A stretch of 56,456 bases of DNA from Cladosporium sp. IMV 00045 (lineage: Eukaryota > Ascomycota > Dothideomycetes > Cladosporiales > Cladosporiaceae): NCBI GenBank assembly GCA_001931905.2, contig MSJI02000144.1, forward strand, positions 1 through 56,456. Reading direction: 5' to 3'. This document shows, one piece after another, positions 34,232-46,100 of the stretch. Every line of letters begins with the position of its first letter. Positions within the stretch are counted from its first letter, which is position 1. The position numbers and the translations under genes are program-made. Under the pieces are notes generated by a model that was not told the origin of the DNA, made no database searches, and worked only from the letters and a program-made list of their open reading frames with translations.

Positions 34232-34774
34232 CTAAGACGACTGTGATCCATCAAATATAGCAATTGCCTTACGCACGATCTCGCGTTCCCCCTCGAAGGT
34301 AAGCAAATCGAGAGCCTCATCGAAACCAACCAAACGAGCTTCAAATTGTGTCTCGCCACGCTCCACCTCAACATCTTCATCAACAGCAGCAATAAACCAC
34401 CAAATCACCTTAATACCCTTCCCCTCCCCCATTTCTCGACAAGTAAGCATAAACGGCTCCGTAGCCTCGCGATGCACGCGCGGCTCATCAGGACAATCTC
34501 CAATTTCATCAGCAGGCGGCGCACGCGTCGTCATGGTGAGTGGCATCATGCCGCATGTGAAGCCTGTTTCTTCCTTGATCTCGCGAACCGCTGCTTCATG
34601 TCGGGATTCGCCTGCGTTGCGTCGTCCTTTGGCTAGTAGCCATTCTTCTTCGCCATTCTTGTCGTGGCGGATTAGGCATATTTCGCGCGTGGAGACTTTG
34701 ATGGGGATTGCGCCGACGCTTTCGATGAATTGTGAGGCGTCGTATTGGGTGGTGGGAAAGTTGGAGGTGGCCAT
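34232..34774 (-). CDS. Nudix hydrolase
   Basis: This 180-aa single-exon protein has a complete Nudix box GX5EX7REXXEEXG at residues 50-72 (G50, E56, R64, E65, E68, E69, G71), preceded by EEWLLAKGR. Nudix enzymes hydrolyse nucleoside diphosphates linked to another group. The short single-domain form and K-G-R-R-N-x-G-E pattern resemble fungal diphosphoinositol-polyphosphate / diadenosine-polyphosphate hydrolases, but the substrate cannot be fixed from sequence. It is divergent from the MerB-like gene with a 600-nt gap. Confidence 0.88.
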   Translation of the reverse strand: MATSNFPTTQYDASQFIESVGAIPIKVSTREICLIRHDKNGEEEWLLAKGRRNAGESRHEAAVREIKEETGFTCGMMPLTMTTRAPPADEIGDCPDEPRVHREATEPFMLTCREMGEGKGIKVIWWFIAAVDEDVEVERGETQFEARLVGFDEALDLLTFEGEREIVRKAIAIFDGSQSS

Positions 34775-35374
34775 TATATTGTGTTGTGGTTTGATGTTTG
34801 CTACCTATATGATGATTGACCAGTAGCGGGATTGAGTGATGAGCTGGAGAGATCCACCGCACGTTCCCATGCACGGTGGCCCCTTGCATTAGTGCCTGCA
34901 GACTGAAACTATCTTATTGTTTTGTTTGCTTAGGTAATCTGTGCGAACTATACACATACAACCATAAATTGTCGTCCAGATCTCAACATCTTTCAGAATG
35001 GGAGAATCACAGCGTACTTTTTTTTTGCGCCATAGAAAGGCAATCTCTGGCTGGGAATCCCAAGAAAGCGGATGGTTACCTAGGTTCAGGGTCTCGTGAG
35101 AACACAAGGTTGGAACTACACTTGTCAAGCTCAGGTCAATCTTGAGATTCTTTGGAATACTGCATATTAACAACAGGAGCGGAAAAAACAATAAATGCGC
35201 CCTTAGGTCGCTGTCTCTGGCCGTTCTAAATTCAAGTCAGTACGCCCTACGCCAGTCGCAACTCACGCCTTACTCGGCGATTCGTTACCTATATCACTTT
35301 CAAACACCCAAACGTCCCCCCAAAACCAGAAACCTATTGATATTCACACGTCTACATCACCAAACCTGTCCAAA
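34775..35374. promoter_or_regulatory. Divergent intergenic region, Nudix / MerB-like
   Basis: This 600-nt gap between divergent starts contains a run of nine T at about 35018-35026 and a C/A-rich leader (35300-35374) typical of fungal 5' untranslated regions. No other gene is seen. Confidence 0.45.
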
Positions 35375-36070
35375 ATGTCTCCATCCGTCACTCCCTTCCA
35401 AGAAAAAGTCCGAGGCACTCTGACTCAACAGATCGCCTCCCTCGGCCACGCTGCTACAAACAACGACCTCGCCATCACCCTCAACTGCACCGTCGAAGAA
35501 ATCGAAAAAGCCCTCCAAGCCTTACACGACACTCACTCCCTGCTCCTTCAGCCGCACAAAACCGAGCCTTGGGTCGTGCACCCCTTCGCTCTGTACCCAG
35601 CCTCCTGCTGGGTGCAAATCCACAGCGACGATGGTCGAAGCGCGAAAGGCCACTGGGCGACCTGCCTGTACTGTGCCTTCGGCATCGCCGCCGCGCTGAA
35701 ATCCGACGCGGACATTTTCACGCGCTTCGGGGGCGAGAGCGAACAATGCATCGTGAGGGTGCGAGGGGGAGATATAGCTGAGAAAAATTTGGTCTTCCAT
35801 CTTTCCACGCCGATTCGCCACTGGTGGGACAATGTCATTCACTCGTGCGCTTCGTTCCAGCCGTTCAGGTGCGAAGAGGACGTTGATGATTGGTGTCGCC
35901 GGCACGCCTGGACGAGGGGTGCTGTCGTGCCGATGGAGCAGATGTGGCGGTTTGCTAGTGCCTGGTATGGTGGCTATGTTGAGGAGCCGTGGCGGAAGCG
36001 GTCTGGAGAGGAGGTGAAGAGGGTGTTAGAGGATAACGGTCTCAAGGGGCCGTTTTGGTCGGTTGAGTGA
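35375..36070 (+). CDS. Alkylmercury-lyase-fold (MerB-like) protein
   Basis: This 231-aa single-exon protein resembles the MerB family. The N-terminal helical segment (AATNNDLAITLNCTVEEIEK) matches the winged-helix part of MerB. It is followed by HPFALYPASCWVQI, a core WATCLYCAFGIAAAL and a late WWDNVIHSCASFQPF...DDW. Bacterial MerB cleaves carbon-mercury bonds using C96, D99 and C159. Here C97 and C158 stand at equivalent spacing, but the Asp position is C100, giving CxxC. Enzymatic activity on organomercury is therefore uncertain; another thiol- or metal-based role is possible. No MerA reductase or other mercury gene is adjacent. Codon use resembles the region. Confidence 0.75.
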   Translation: MSPSVTPFQEKVRGTLTQQIASLGHAATNNDLAITLNCTVEEIEKALQALHDTHSLLLQPHKTEPWVVHPFALYPASCWVQIHSDDGRSAKGHWATCLYCAFGIAAALKSDADIFTRFGGESEQCIVRVRGGDIAEKNLVFHLSTPIRHWWDNVIHSCASFQPFRCEEDVDDWCRRHAWTRGAVVPMEQMWRFASAWYGGYVEEPWRKRSGEEVKRVLEDNGLKGPFWSVE

Positions 36071-37302
36071 GGGAGGTGTAGGGTCATCGTAGGGGAACGA
36101 AACCATGAACAGAAGGATGTCGGATCACAACCTCCGTACCTGTGATGTTTTGCACTAACCCCCCAATGTTTTGCAAGGGTGATTATTCATTTGTCTTGGC
36201 CTTGATTAAGTACATAGGACCACAGGCCAGTCAAAACTGGGCATTCTGTCCGGAGTACGCCAATCGCATTCAGCTGAACACACCGGTCAGCGCAGTGCGC
36301 CACGGACAGCCTGCTACGTGGCTGTGCACACATTCTCCCATTTTTGAGCATGACCTGCAGGTTAAGCAAGGTGACCGAGTCGACGTATCGATACAACAAC
36401 GACCTAAATCAGGTCACGATCGGCCACGACACAGCAATGCTGATACAAAGCTGCTCGACCATGGGAGTACGATCTATCAGGTGATCAGGCCATTCTGCTG
36501 GAAATCCCACCTTCTCTCAATACAATAATGGAAATTGGTTCTCGAGATAATGACGTGACGTTCGTTTTTGATCGGCAGTAAGACGCTCGCAAATCAATGG
36601 TACCTTACTCGGGTTCTTCGTTCGGACCTAGGAAGGCTGTATAGTGGGCTTTTATGAAATCAAAGGCTCATATCGGCTGTCCCTACGTCTTGGAGTAGCG
36701 TTCTTGTACTCTGATGTAGTGAATGTGGCATCGGATCTTTGTCAGATGAAGACGTCATGAGGTCGATTCGATACTGATTGTGCGGATATCTGCTGGATAT
36801 GAGCTAAGTTTCGCAGATTGCTATTAGATCCAAGTAAATAAGCATCCTCGAACACTCTACAATCTAGTTGAGAGTGAATACCTAGGTAAGTATACAGTAC
36901 TTATCTAATTCAGAATGAAGTGAGGTGGTAGGCTTTCCAGCTTAGTAAGCAAAAGGTTTTAGCTCCTTCCTTCGCGCGCCTCATCCCTTGACCATTCTCA
37001 ACGATGAAACTCTTGAGGTACCACAGTCAATATTTGGACCGCATTGTGAACACTGAGCTGCCCTGATTTCATCCGATTTTATCGCTTCGAAAGCGACATC
37101 AACGAGGTTGTCCATGAGCTACATTATGTACGTAAATCTTGTTTGTTTGCTTGTCAGTGGCGTATCTCCTCACATATAGGTCGAGGCGAAGCAATACTCG
37201 GTCCCATCAAAAGTCTACTATCTATGCCTGACTTTGTCGTCCATCTATGTTCTTTCCGAATATTAACTCGACCATACTCTAGTACTTCATTTTGGAGGAG
37301 TC
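36071..37302. other. Intergenic region with a degenerate 5S relic
   Basis: About 1.2 kb lie between the MerB-like and alpha/beta-hydrolase genes. A decayed 5S rRNA fragment lies at 36212-36285 (separate entry). The right half is A+T-rich with no supported coding frame. Confidence 0.5.
36212..36285 (+). pseudogene. 5S rRNA relic (5' portion)
   Basis: The segment begins ACATAGGACCACAGGCCAGT and continues CAAAACTGGGCATTCTGTCCG, closely tracking the 5' half of the intact 5S gene at 51661 (ACATACGACCATAGGTCAGT, GAAAACTGGGCATCCCGTCCG). Similarity continues weakly to CAGCTGAACACACCGG. Several differences are C-to-T changes. The normal 3' half does not follow directly; a possible match (GGTGATCAGGCCATTCTGCTGGAAATCCCACC in two parts) occurs around 36478-36512. 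It is probably a non-functional dispersed 5S copy. Confidence 0.7.
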
Positions 37303-38163
37303 ATGTCTACCAAAGCACCCCAAAATGAACAAACAGGCCTTGAACTCGCTTACACGCACATTCCCTCATCGCAAGATCAAGACGAGCGTGGAAATGCTGC
37401 ACCGGCAGTCATATTTCTACACGGCTCAGAATCCTGCGCCCTAGAATTCTGTCGTGTCGCCCCCTTCCTCAAAGACGCATACGAAATCTTCCTGGTCGAT
37501 CTCCCTGCGCATTCAAGATCTAAGCACATAGGGTTCAGCTTTGACAACGCCATCACTGGACTCGCACACCTCATCAGCACCGAGATTGAGGACAAACAAG
37601 CGCACGTCGTCGGTCTTTCGATGGGCGGCTATGTTGGCCTCGAGTTCGCGCGACGGCAGCCTGAGATGGTGCGAAGCTTGTGGTGCACAGGCTGCGCACC
37701 TTTCACCGGCTGGAGGCGTTGGTTCATGTCGCGGTCGCTGCTGCTCAGTGGAATGATCTCCCTGGTCGGCCGAATTGCGAACGAGAAGATGTTTTGGGCT
37801 TCTTTCGGCAAAGACGTGGAGCCCATTCCAGGGCTCAGGGAGGCAGTCCAGGCAAATCAAAATATCGCTACGTTGAAGCCCGTATTTGAGGAGCTCGTGG
37901 GATTCACGTTTGATACGCTTGCGCAGATCAAGGGTCCGAGAACTGCTATCATAGCTGGCGGAAAGCAAGATAGTGTTGAGGATACAAGGGAAGCAGGGAG
38001 AGTACTCAGGCGGCAGAATCCGGAATGCAGTGCATTCGTGGTCAGGGACGCAATACATTGGTGGTCTTTACAGAAGCCTGAGGTATTTGCGCAAGGTGTG
38101 AGAGCATGGATCGAGGGCGGTGGGATGCCGAAGGAGTTCGAGCCGTTACTTGCAGACATTTGA
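37303..38163 (+). CDS. Alpha/beta-hydrolase fold protein
   Basis: This 286-aa single-exon protein has an oxyanion-hole element HGSE (40-43), a nucleophile elbow GLSMGG with S106, a probable acid near D223 (GGKQDSVED) and a late His H252 (DAIHWW). This is the order expected for alpha/beta hydrolases of the Pfam Abhydrolase_1/6 type. There is no signal peptide or membrane segment, so it is likely cytosolic. The substrate is unknown. The start chosen is the ATG at 37303 (MSTKAPQNEQ), which gives usual family length. Confidence 0.85.
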   Translation: MSTKAPQNEQTGLELAYTHIPSSQDQDERGNAAPAVIFLHGSESCALEFCRVAPFLKDAYEIFLVDLPAHSRSKHIGFSFDNAITGLAHLISTEIEDKQAHVVGLSMGGYVGLEFARRQPEMVRSLWCTGCAPFTGWRRWFMSRSLLLSGMISLVGRIANEKMFWASFGKDVEPIPGLREAVQANQNIATLKPVFEELVGFTFDTLAQIKGPRTAIIAGGKQDSVEDTREAGRVLRRQNPECSAFVVRDAIHWWSLQKPEVFAQGVRAWIEGGGMPKEFEPLLADI

Positions 38164-40183
38164 GATCCGCGGAGGCTCGCGTCCCTCATGGACATATGCC
38201 TGACTACATGATCACATTTACTGATCATCGAAGCAACCTCGTCCGGTCGCAGGGTTATTCAGGCATGCAATATACATGAACATGCCACATGCCTTACTCA
38301 GAAGCTGGAGTCACGGACGGAGGGTACTGGGTCATAGACTTGACCTTTCACAGGGGCCAACAGATTAGGAGCCATATTCGCATGATATCGAAATTTGGCC
38401 AGTTGGGTATCGCTTTAAAGATCTACAAGGGCCGCGATTTTGGGATAGACGGTCCTATTTTTCTTACCGACCTGACAAGAAGGGGATCTTTTCTGACACC
38501 TCTCAGTATATGGCGGCGCAAATCGTCGTATTCCATCGACCGGCTGAGCTCGGCAACGCCACCGTCTTACAACTTCCCATGCTGCGTCACTCTCCAAAAG
38601 AGCGAACGCTCATTCTCAGCGATGTAAAGAAGCGGGACCTATTGGATGCTAGACCATCGGAGAATAGCAAGTCCGATCGGCCGGCACCGAATGGCAGCAC
38701 AAGCTTGATTGCTCCGTGGCACAAATCCATACGACGGCCACAAGGTCGCATGACAGTCTGAGAACATGTTCCTGACTAGGAGGAATAGAAAGCTTAGCTA
38801 TTCAGGAACAAGGAAACGGGGCGAGGGGAGTTTGGAAAATCGGACGACACGTGGGAAGTGGGTGGCAAAACGGTTCATCGCCCCACTATCCAACCACGTG
38901 CCCACGGGATCCCCAACGATTCTGGAGAAGATCCAGGCGCTTGTTCTTTCACATCCTTGTCGGTTAGAGCCATCATCGGCCACACCGCATGCAAGCGACC
39001 ATCACCTATCGCCTCGTGTCAGATTTTAATATTCTCGCCCGTCACTAGACGCGATCCATATGCACACTCCCTCACCTAACCAACTGCCGAATTATTTTGG
39101 TCCATTGATCGGCAAGAGCCGAAGCAGCCCTCGTCTACATGCTAATGTTGTTCTAGCAGAGTTGCGCCTCTTGCACGTAAGCGAGCATTGAGTAAAAGCT
39201 TCTCGAAATTTAGCACCAATGGCAGAAGGGCGTTGGCGGCTGAGGCTCGAACCCCCGACAAACTCAACGCCAATCAAGCTTTTCCTTTTCTTTTGTCTAC
39301 ACTGACTGTAGCTAGTCGGCTCATGATTGCTATCAATTGCCGCAACCAGGCTATCGGGACACTTCCTATCTTGGCTGGGTGAGATGAAAACTTCCAGGAT
39401 CAAGCGATTGCGTGGTCTGCTCGCGTGCCCGAAAGGGCAGCGCTCTAGACGTCAATCAGGGTCACGAAGGGCTTCCCCCAGATGGGCCAGCCGAGATCGA
39501 AATGATCATGGTCTTTCTGATGTGAAGGGCTGACTATCGTGGATTTCTGTGGTCTCCGGTTAACTTCCCTCGCGCTTGAGCTTGTGGATTTCGTGGTCGT
39601 GCAAGGTTGGCCAGCGCGCCTCGTACGTCGTATTTGGCAGATTTGTCGACGCCTATCTTCCCGAACGAGCAGCGCACTTCTGTCATGCACTATATGGCAT
39701 GTGAGGTCTGAGGAAGACCTCTAGTGCTTTTCTATGTTGAAGCTTCCATCTTACTGGAGGTCATCTCCACGCCGTTAGAGCCCGCTAAAGACCTAGGTCC
39801 GGCTCTCTACGCAGAATGAACGAAACGCCACCGGAAGCACATCTCACTCTCTTGGATAGCGCTACGCGCTAGAGTAGAGTCGCACGACGGCAATGGCGCA
39901 TTCAGATGAGCCAGAACGACCGCACGGCTCTTTCCATACCAGCCAGATCCCAATCTGATTGCAAAGAGGTGACGGCTGGGCACAATGTTCCGTCGTTGTC
40001 GAAGTCAAAGGTATATAGACTACGCGGCTGAGGATAGTGATCGTGGCATATATGAAGTGCCATGCGGCTCGCGCATATCCCTTGAGTCGATCGTCTTCCC
40101 CCACCAATCCTTTGCAGTTCCACGTTGCGCTAGCACAGCTTCCAAGTTTCCTGAGGTAGCTGTTCGCCTCTCGACCCGCTAAC
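38164..40183. other. Long intergenic region upstream of the multi-pectinesterase gene
   Basis: About 2 kb have no supported coding sequence. Open frames of 60-220 codons on both strands lack domains and consistent codon use. The right 300 nt presumably contain the promoter of the secreted pectinesterase gene. I looked for tRNA A/B boxes and found none that fold convincingly. Confidence 0.45.
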
Positions 40184-43100
40184 ATGAGGTCCCTCGCCTC
40201 CGGCCTCCTGGCCCTCGTCAGTCTTGTTACTGCGCAGTCGAGCACCTCCTCCGATCTATTGACGTCGTCTTCGAGTCTATCGTCGACTACCCTCTCTTCA
40301 ACGACCTCTGCCTCCCTTGCTTCTTCATCCTTCTTATCGTCCACGTCGACCTCAGTCACCGCAATTGCCACATCCAATCCAACTGCCGTCACCGTTGCTA
40401 CTGATGGATCTGCTGAGTTCACCGCCATCAACGCGGCTATCTCAGCAGCACAAAACCGTGGCATTGCCTCGGTGAGCGTCAAGGCCGGCACATACAGCGA
40501 GAGCATCGTCATCCAAGGCACTCAGACGGTGACCATTGCTGGTCCGACTGCCAGCAACTATGCCGATAACAAGGTCGTCATTTCCGCCAGTGCCACCAAT
40601 GGTGTGGTTTCTTTCAACACGCAGAAGTCCAGTGGCGCGGTATTCCGGAACTTGAACATTGTCAACACCCTTACTACTTCGGCCTCTGTCAAGGCCCCAG
40701 CTTTCTATGCTTACGGCTCCAACATTCTTCTCGATACCGTTTCCCTGATCTCGGGGGGAACCGGTGTCTACCAAGCTGGTCTGGGCACGACGATGATCAG
40801 CAACTCTTACATTGAAGGTATGATAGACTAATCCAATATACACAAGATTTCAAACTGACCAGGTCCAGGTGCCGATAAGTTGTTCTACCAATATGTCACT
40901 GCCTACGTCTACAACTCCGTCATCGTCCCAACCGCGCCCTCGGCGTCTATTGGCTACCTTCAGGGCTACCAGACCGGCGGTGTTTGGTACAACTCCTCTT
41001 TGATCGTAGATACTAGCAGTGTTCAGCAGAAGTCTGGTCTCAGCAATACTTACGTCTATCTGGCTGAGCCCAACTCGAATGCTACGGTAGCAATCTACCG
41101 CAACACTTTCCTTGGGAGCTTGATTGCCCCAGCAGGCCTTCGCTCGACATCATGCACCAAGTATGCCACCTACTATGGAGAGTTCAGCAACACTGGCCCT
41201 GGTGCTCTGACAGCGTCTAACTCGGCTAGCCGCTCTGCAGTCTGCGATCGAGCTCTCACTGCGGATCAGATGTCCGCTTTCTCAATTGATCAAGTCTTTG
41301 GGCGGGCCTTCCCTGGGTACTCCAGCTTTGACACCACTTGGGTGCCGTCATCTCTTGTGAAAGCAATTAAGGACTCGGATGCCTCCCAGGTCGCAAGCGC
41401 TTCGACTACGGCTAATGTGGCAAGCAGTGCATCAACTAGTTCTGCCTCTACGAGCGCTTCCTCCGCGAGCTCCATCTCCGCGAGCTCATCCTCTTCAAGT
41501 GCGCTGTCCGCAAGCTCAGACACTGTTAGCGCCTCATCAGCGATGTCGTCTTCGTCCAGCATTAGCAGCTCGTCCACCAGCAGCATGGCGTCAATTTCCT
41601 CGGGATCGTCTCAGTCTGTCTCAAGCACGCAATCTTCCGCTATCTCCGTCGTCACCGTTGCCCCTACTTCGGCGCAATTCAGCGATATCAATTCGGCAGC
41701 TTTGTTTGCGCAGAACTCTGGCATCCCTTCAATTTCTGTGTTGGCAGGAACTTATGGACCGGTCACAGTAGCTGGAACTCAGACTCTTACAATCTCTGGC
41801 CCTTTCGCTACGGCCGTGTCAGACAACCAAGTCGTTATCACATCAAATGGGGCTGGCGGATCTGTCAGTTTTGGTACCGCAAACGGACGCGGTCTGACCT
41901 TACGTAATCTGAATATCACCAACACCGCCTCTTCTGGTGTTGGGCCGGCTGTCAATGCCAAGGGAGTCAATCTCGGCATCTACACGTGCGCCCTAGTCAG
42001 CAGCGCTCAGGGTGTCTACCAGGCCACCTATGGTTTCACCTTGGTCGCAGACAGCCTAATTCAGGGTACCGACAAGCTTTTCTACAACTACCCAACCGTG
42101 TATGTGTACAGGAGCACTATCATTCCGACTGCTTCCGGCTCGTCGATCTTCTATGGGAAGGGTATCGCGAACTCGGGGGTCAACTACAATGCCACGCTCG
42201 TGGTTGACTCGAGCTCTGTTCAGGGAACCGCAAGCAACGTCTATCTTGCAACACCCAATGGTGCAGCAGGGTTGATTAACGTGATATACCGCGGCTCTTC
42301 CTTGGGTAGTCTCATAGCTAAGTCCGGAGTTTACTCTACCGCTTGCACTGCGCCTGGGTCCATCTTTGGCGAATTCCAGAACACCGATGCTGGGTCCTAC
42401 TCTAGCAATGCGGCCAGTCGTGGTGCTGCCTCTTGTGACTACTTGCTCTCTGCAGATCAAGTCTCGGCATACAATATTTCGAGTGTTTTCGGCAATGCAT
42501 ATGCCGGATACGCGTCTTCTGACACTGCTTGGATTGACCAGACGATCCTCAACTCCATTCGGGATTCTGATGCTGCCCAGCTCGCGTCAGCTTCTGCTAT
42601 TGCTTCGCCTACGAGTACCAGCAGCACTGCGACATCTTCTGCCACTTCGACGGCCTCTTCTTGTGTGAGCCCTGTTCCTTCTGCGACGCTTGTTGTCTCA
42701 CAGAATGCTACAGGCTGCAGCTACGCCAACATCTCTGCAGCTATTAGCGCTCTTCCCAACGACAACCAGCCTTACACCATTAAGATTGAGCCTGGCACAT
42801 ACGAAGAGCAAATCAGCATCACGCGCAACGGCAAGGTCACCCTGATCGGTGAAACCAGCAATCCAGAAGATTACAGCCAGAACACGGTCAGAGTGCAGTT
42901 CTCTAGGGGCGAGCTGACCAGCGCCGGCAAGAACGAGCAGACCCCGGTTCTCAACGTGAAGAAGACCGGCTCGCAGCCGGATTTTGCGGCTTACAACATT
43001 GACTTCGTCAACACTTACCCTCAGACTGTCAACACCGCTGCATTGGCTGCCGACTTCTATGGCACCAACTTTGCAGCTTACGGTTGCTCTTTCATTGGAT

Positions 43101-46100
43101 TCCAGGACACCTTGCTCGCAAACAAGGGCGCCCAGGTCTTTGCGAACTGCTACATTGAGGGCAGCATCGACTTCTGCTGGGGCTTTGGTACTGCGTATTT
43201 CTACCGCTCGGTCCTCAGCTCTAACACGAGGGGATTCGTTGCTGCTCAAGGGCGCGTAGCGGGTACAACAGCTGCCTATGTCTACGACGAATGCAAAATC
43301 ACCTACAAGGAGAGCACATATGGCAGCACCCTCGGGACTACTTATCTGGGTCGGCCTTACAGCAGCTACTCGACGGTTGTCTACAAGAACTCGTATCTAG
43401 ATCAGCATATCAACCCTGCTGGCTGGAGTATCTGGTCTACTAGCAGCCCTCAGACATCGAATGTCGTCTTTGGCGAATTCAACAACACTGGTCCTTCTAG
43501 CTGGCAGGCTGGTTCTGGTCGTGCTTCATTTGCCACGAACATGACTTCGGAACAAGTGGCGGTCTACTCTCTTTCCAACGTGATTGGAGACACCTCCTTC
43601 ATCGATCAGAAGGCCTGGAACTACCCGGCCCCATTCGAAGTCAGCTCCAGCCCGACGACTGACGGTTCTGAGGATTCGACGTCTACCTCTCGTCCTACCG
43701 CAACCGCATCAATCAACGCGCATCCTGAGAGTGGATCGATCCCACCACAGTTCGCTGTCTTGGTTTCGCCCAATGCTGAGGTGAACGGCTCATACTCTAA
43801 CATTACGGCCGCTCTTGCTTCGCTTCCTAATGACAACACAAATCAGACGATCTTCATCTACGCTGGTTCCTATAGCGAGCAAGTGCCCTCGATTAACCGT
43901 CCTGGAGCTGTTCGTCTGATTGGCTATACCACTGCGAATCCAGGCCAATCGTATAAAGACAACAAGGTCACTGTGTCATTCAGTCGTGGACTCTCAGTCT
44001 CGCCTCTTCCTGTTGGACACAGCAACTCCGAGACGGCTGTCATGAGCACCGCTTCGAACGGGATCTCATTCTACAATATCAATATCAAGAACACAGACAA
44101 CATGGACGGCTCTCAGGCAAGCTATGTTACTCTCGCGGCCTCCTTGTACGGCAACAAGATCGGCTTCTATGCTTGCTCCTTCGATGGATGGCAAGACACT
44201 CTCCTTACCGGCGCAACCGCTGGTTACCAATACTACGAGTCTTGCTATATTGGAGGCGCAATCGACTTCATCTATGGCTACTCAATGGCCTACTTCAAGG
44301 GCTGCACAATCGGTGCCAAGCGAGCATCGTCCGCAATCACTGCTCAAAGCCGTGCTTCGTCAGCTGCAATCGGCGGATACGTCTTTGATCAGTGTCTGTT
44401 TACTAGCGCTCCGGACGCCACGGTGGATCTCACTGGCCGCGTTTACCTGGGCAGACCCTATTCCGCCTATGCTCGCGTGGTGATCAAGAACTCGTACCTT
44501 GACAAGACTATTCAGCCCGCGGGATGGAAGATCTGGTCACCGACCGATCCTCGCACTGATCATATCACTTTCGCTGAGTTCAACAACTCTGGCCCTGCCA
44601 ACTGGGAGAACAACTCTGCCGCGCGTCTTGCGTTCCAAAACGCTACCCTACTCACTTCTGATACCTACCCTCTTTCAGGCGTAATGCCGTCCACCGACTG
44701 GATCGATATGACTTACTGGAATTCGATCAGTACTCCGCAGCCAGCCGTTGTGACTCCAGCCCCTGTGAACACGACAGTCTCGGGTAGCTCTGCCTACAAT
44801 GGTACTGTTCCACCTGCTGGAGCACTTGTGGTCTCACAGAAGCCCATAGATGGCCAAACGGTGTATCCCACCATTCAGGAAGCTCTCAACGCTGCGCCTA
44901 CCTCAAGCAAAACGAACGCCACGATCTTCATCTACCCGGGAACCTACAACGAACAGCTCATTGTTGCTAAGGCCGGCACGACGATCTTCATGGGCTACTC
45001 GGACGCCACAGATGATTACAACCAGAACCAGGTAACTATTCAGCAGAGCCATGGCATTGATACCCAAGGCGATGGTAGTAATGTCGATGGAGCCACAGTT
45101 TACGCCACCGGCAACTACTTCTATGCCTACAACATCAACTTTAGGAACAACAACGGCACACAGCAAGATATCGCTTCGCTTGGTTTCGCCGTCAAGAGTA
45201 GCAAGTTCGCGTTCATGCATGGCTGCCAGATCTATGGAAACCAAGATACACTTTACATCTCCGGATCGATGTTCGCTTTCAAGAGTTTGATCATCGGAAA
45301 CGTCGATTTCATCTTTGGATCAGGTCTTGGCTACTTCTTGAACAGCACCATTGCTCCGAACGAAGAGGGCGATTCCATCACCGCTGCAAAGCGTGCCACT
45401 AGCACTACAGCTGGTGGTTTCATCTTCGACAAATGCTCAGTTGTGCCTGCTCCCGGCGTTGATGCATCTGGATGGAAGAACGTCAGCCTTGGACGGCCTT
45501 GGAACCAATATGCCAACGTGGCCTACATCGATACCTACCTGCACGGCATGGTCGGCGCAGCCGGATGGGATCAATGGAGCAAGTCTAGCCCACAGACTGA
45601 TGGCGTATCTTTTGGCGAGTACCACAATCGCGGCCCGGGATCAAGCACTTGCGGCAGGGCCAGCTTTTCCAAGCAGCTTACCGACTCCGAGGTGGTGTCT
45701 TATCAGCTGTAAGTCTATCGCGGTTTTTTTCAAGAAGTGAAACATATTAACTCCCGATAGGCAAAACTTCTTCGTGTCGACTTCCTGGATCGACTTCGGC
45801 GTCGTTGATGTCCAGCCTTTCGCCGCCGGGGACGGCATTGCTCCAGCTTGTGCCCCACTGACCACATCTTCGAGCACCCTATCTTCTAGCAGCACTTCAA
45901 CGACTTTGAGCTCTTCCTCGTCTCTTCCCCTGACCACCGTCTACACGACCAAATTCATTACAGAGAAACTGGTCTTCACTACCAGCATTACCAATGCGCC
46001 TATTACAAGCACATCTACGCTTGTCCTCTCTGGTGCCGATGGTAGCACAATCACACCTTCACCAGCTCTGAAAACCTCTGTTATCAAGGCAACTTCCGTA

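Noticed and set aside
39181..39300. Possible tRNA on the minus strand (GGGGGTTCGAGCC near 39244-39257)
   Set aside because: It resembles a B box, but the flanking T-stem does not pair and no A box or acceptor stem was found.
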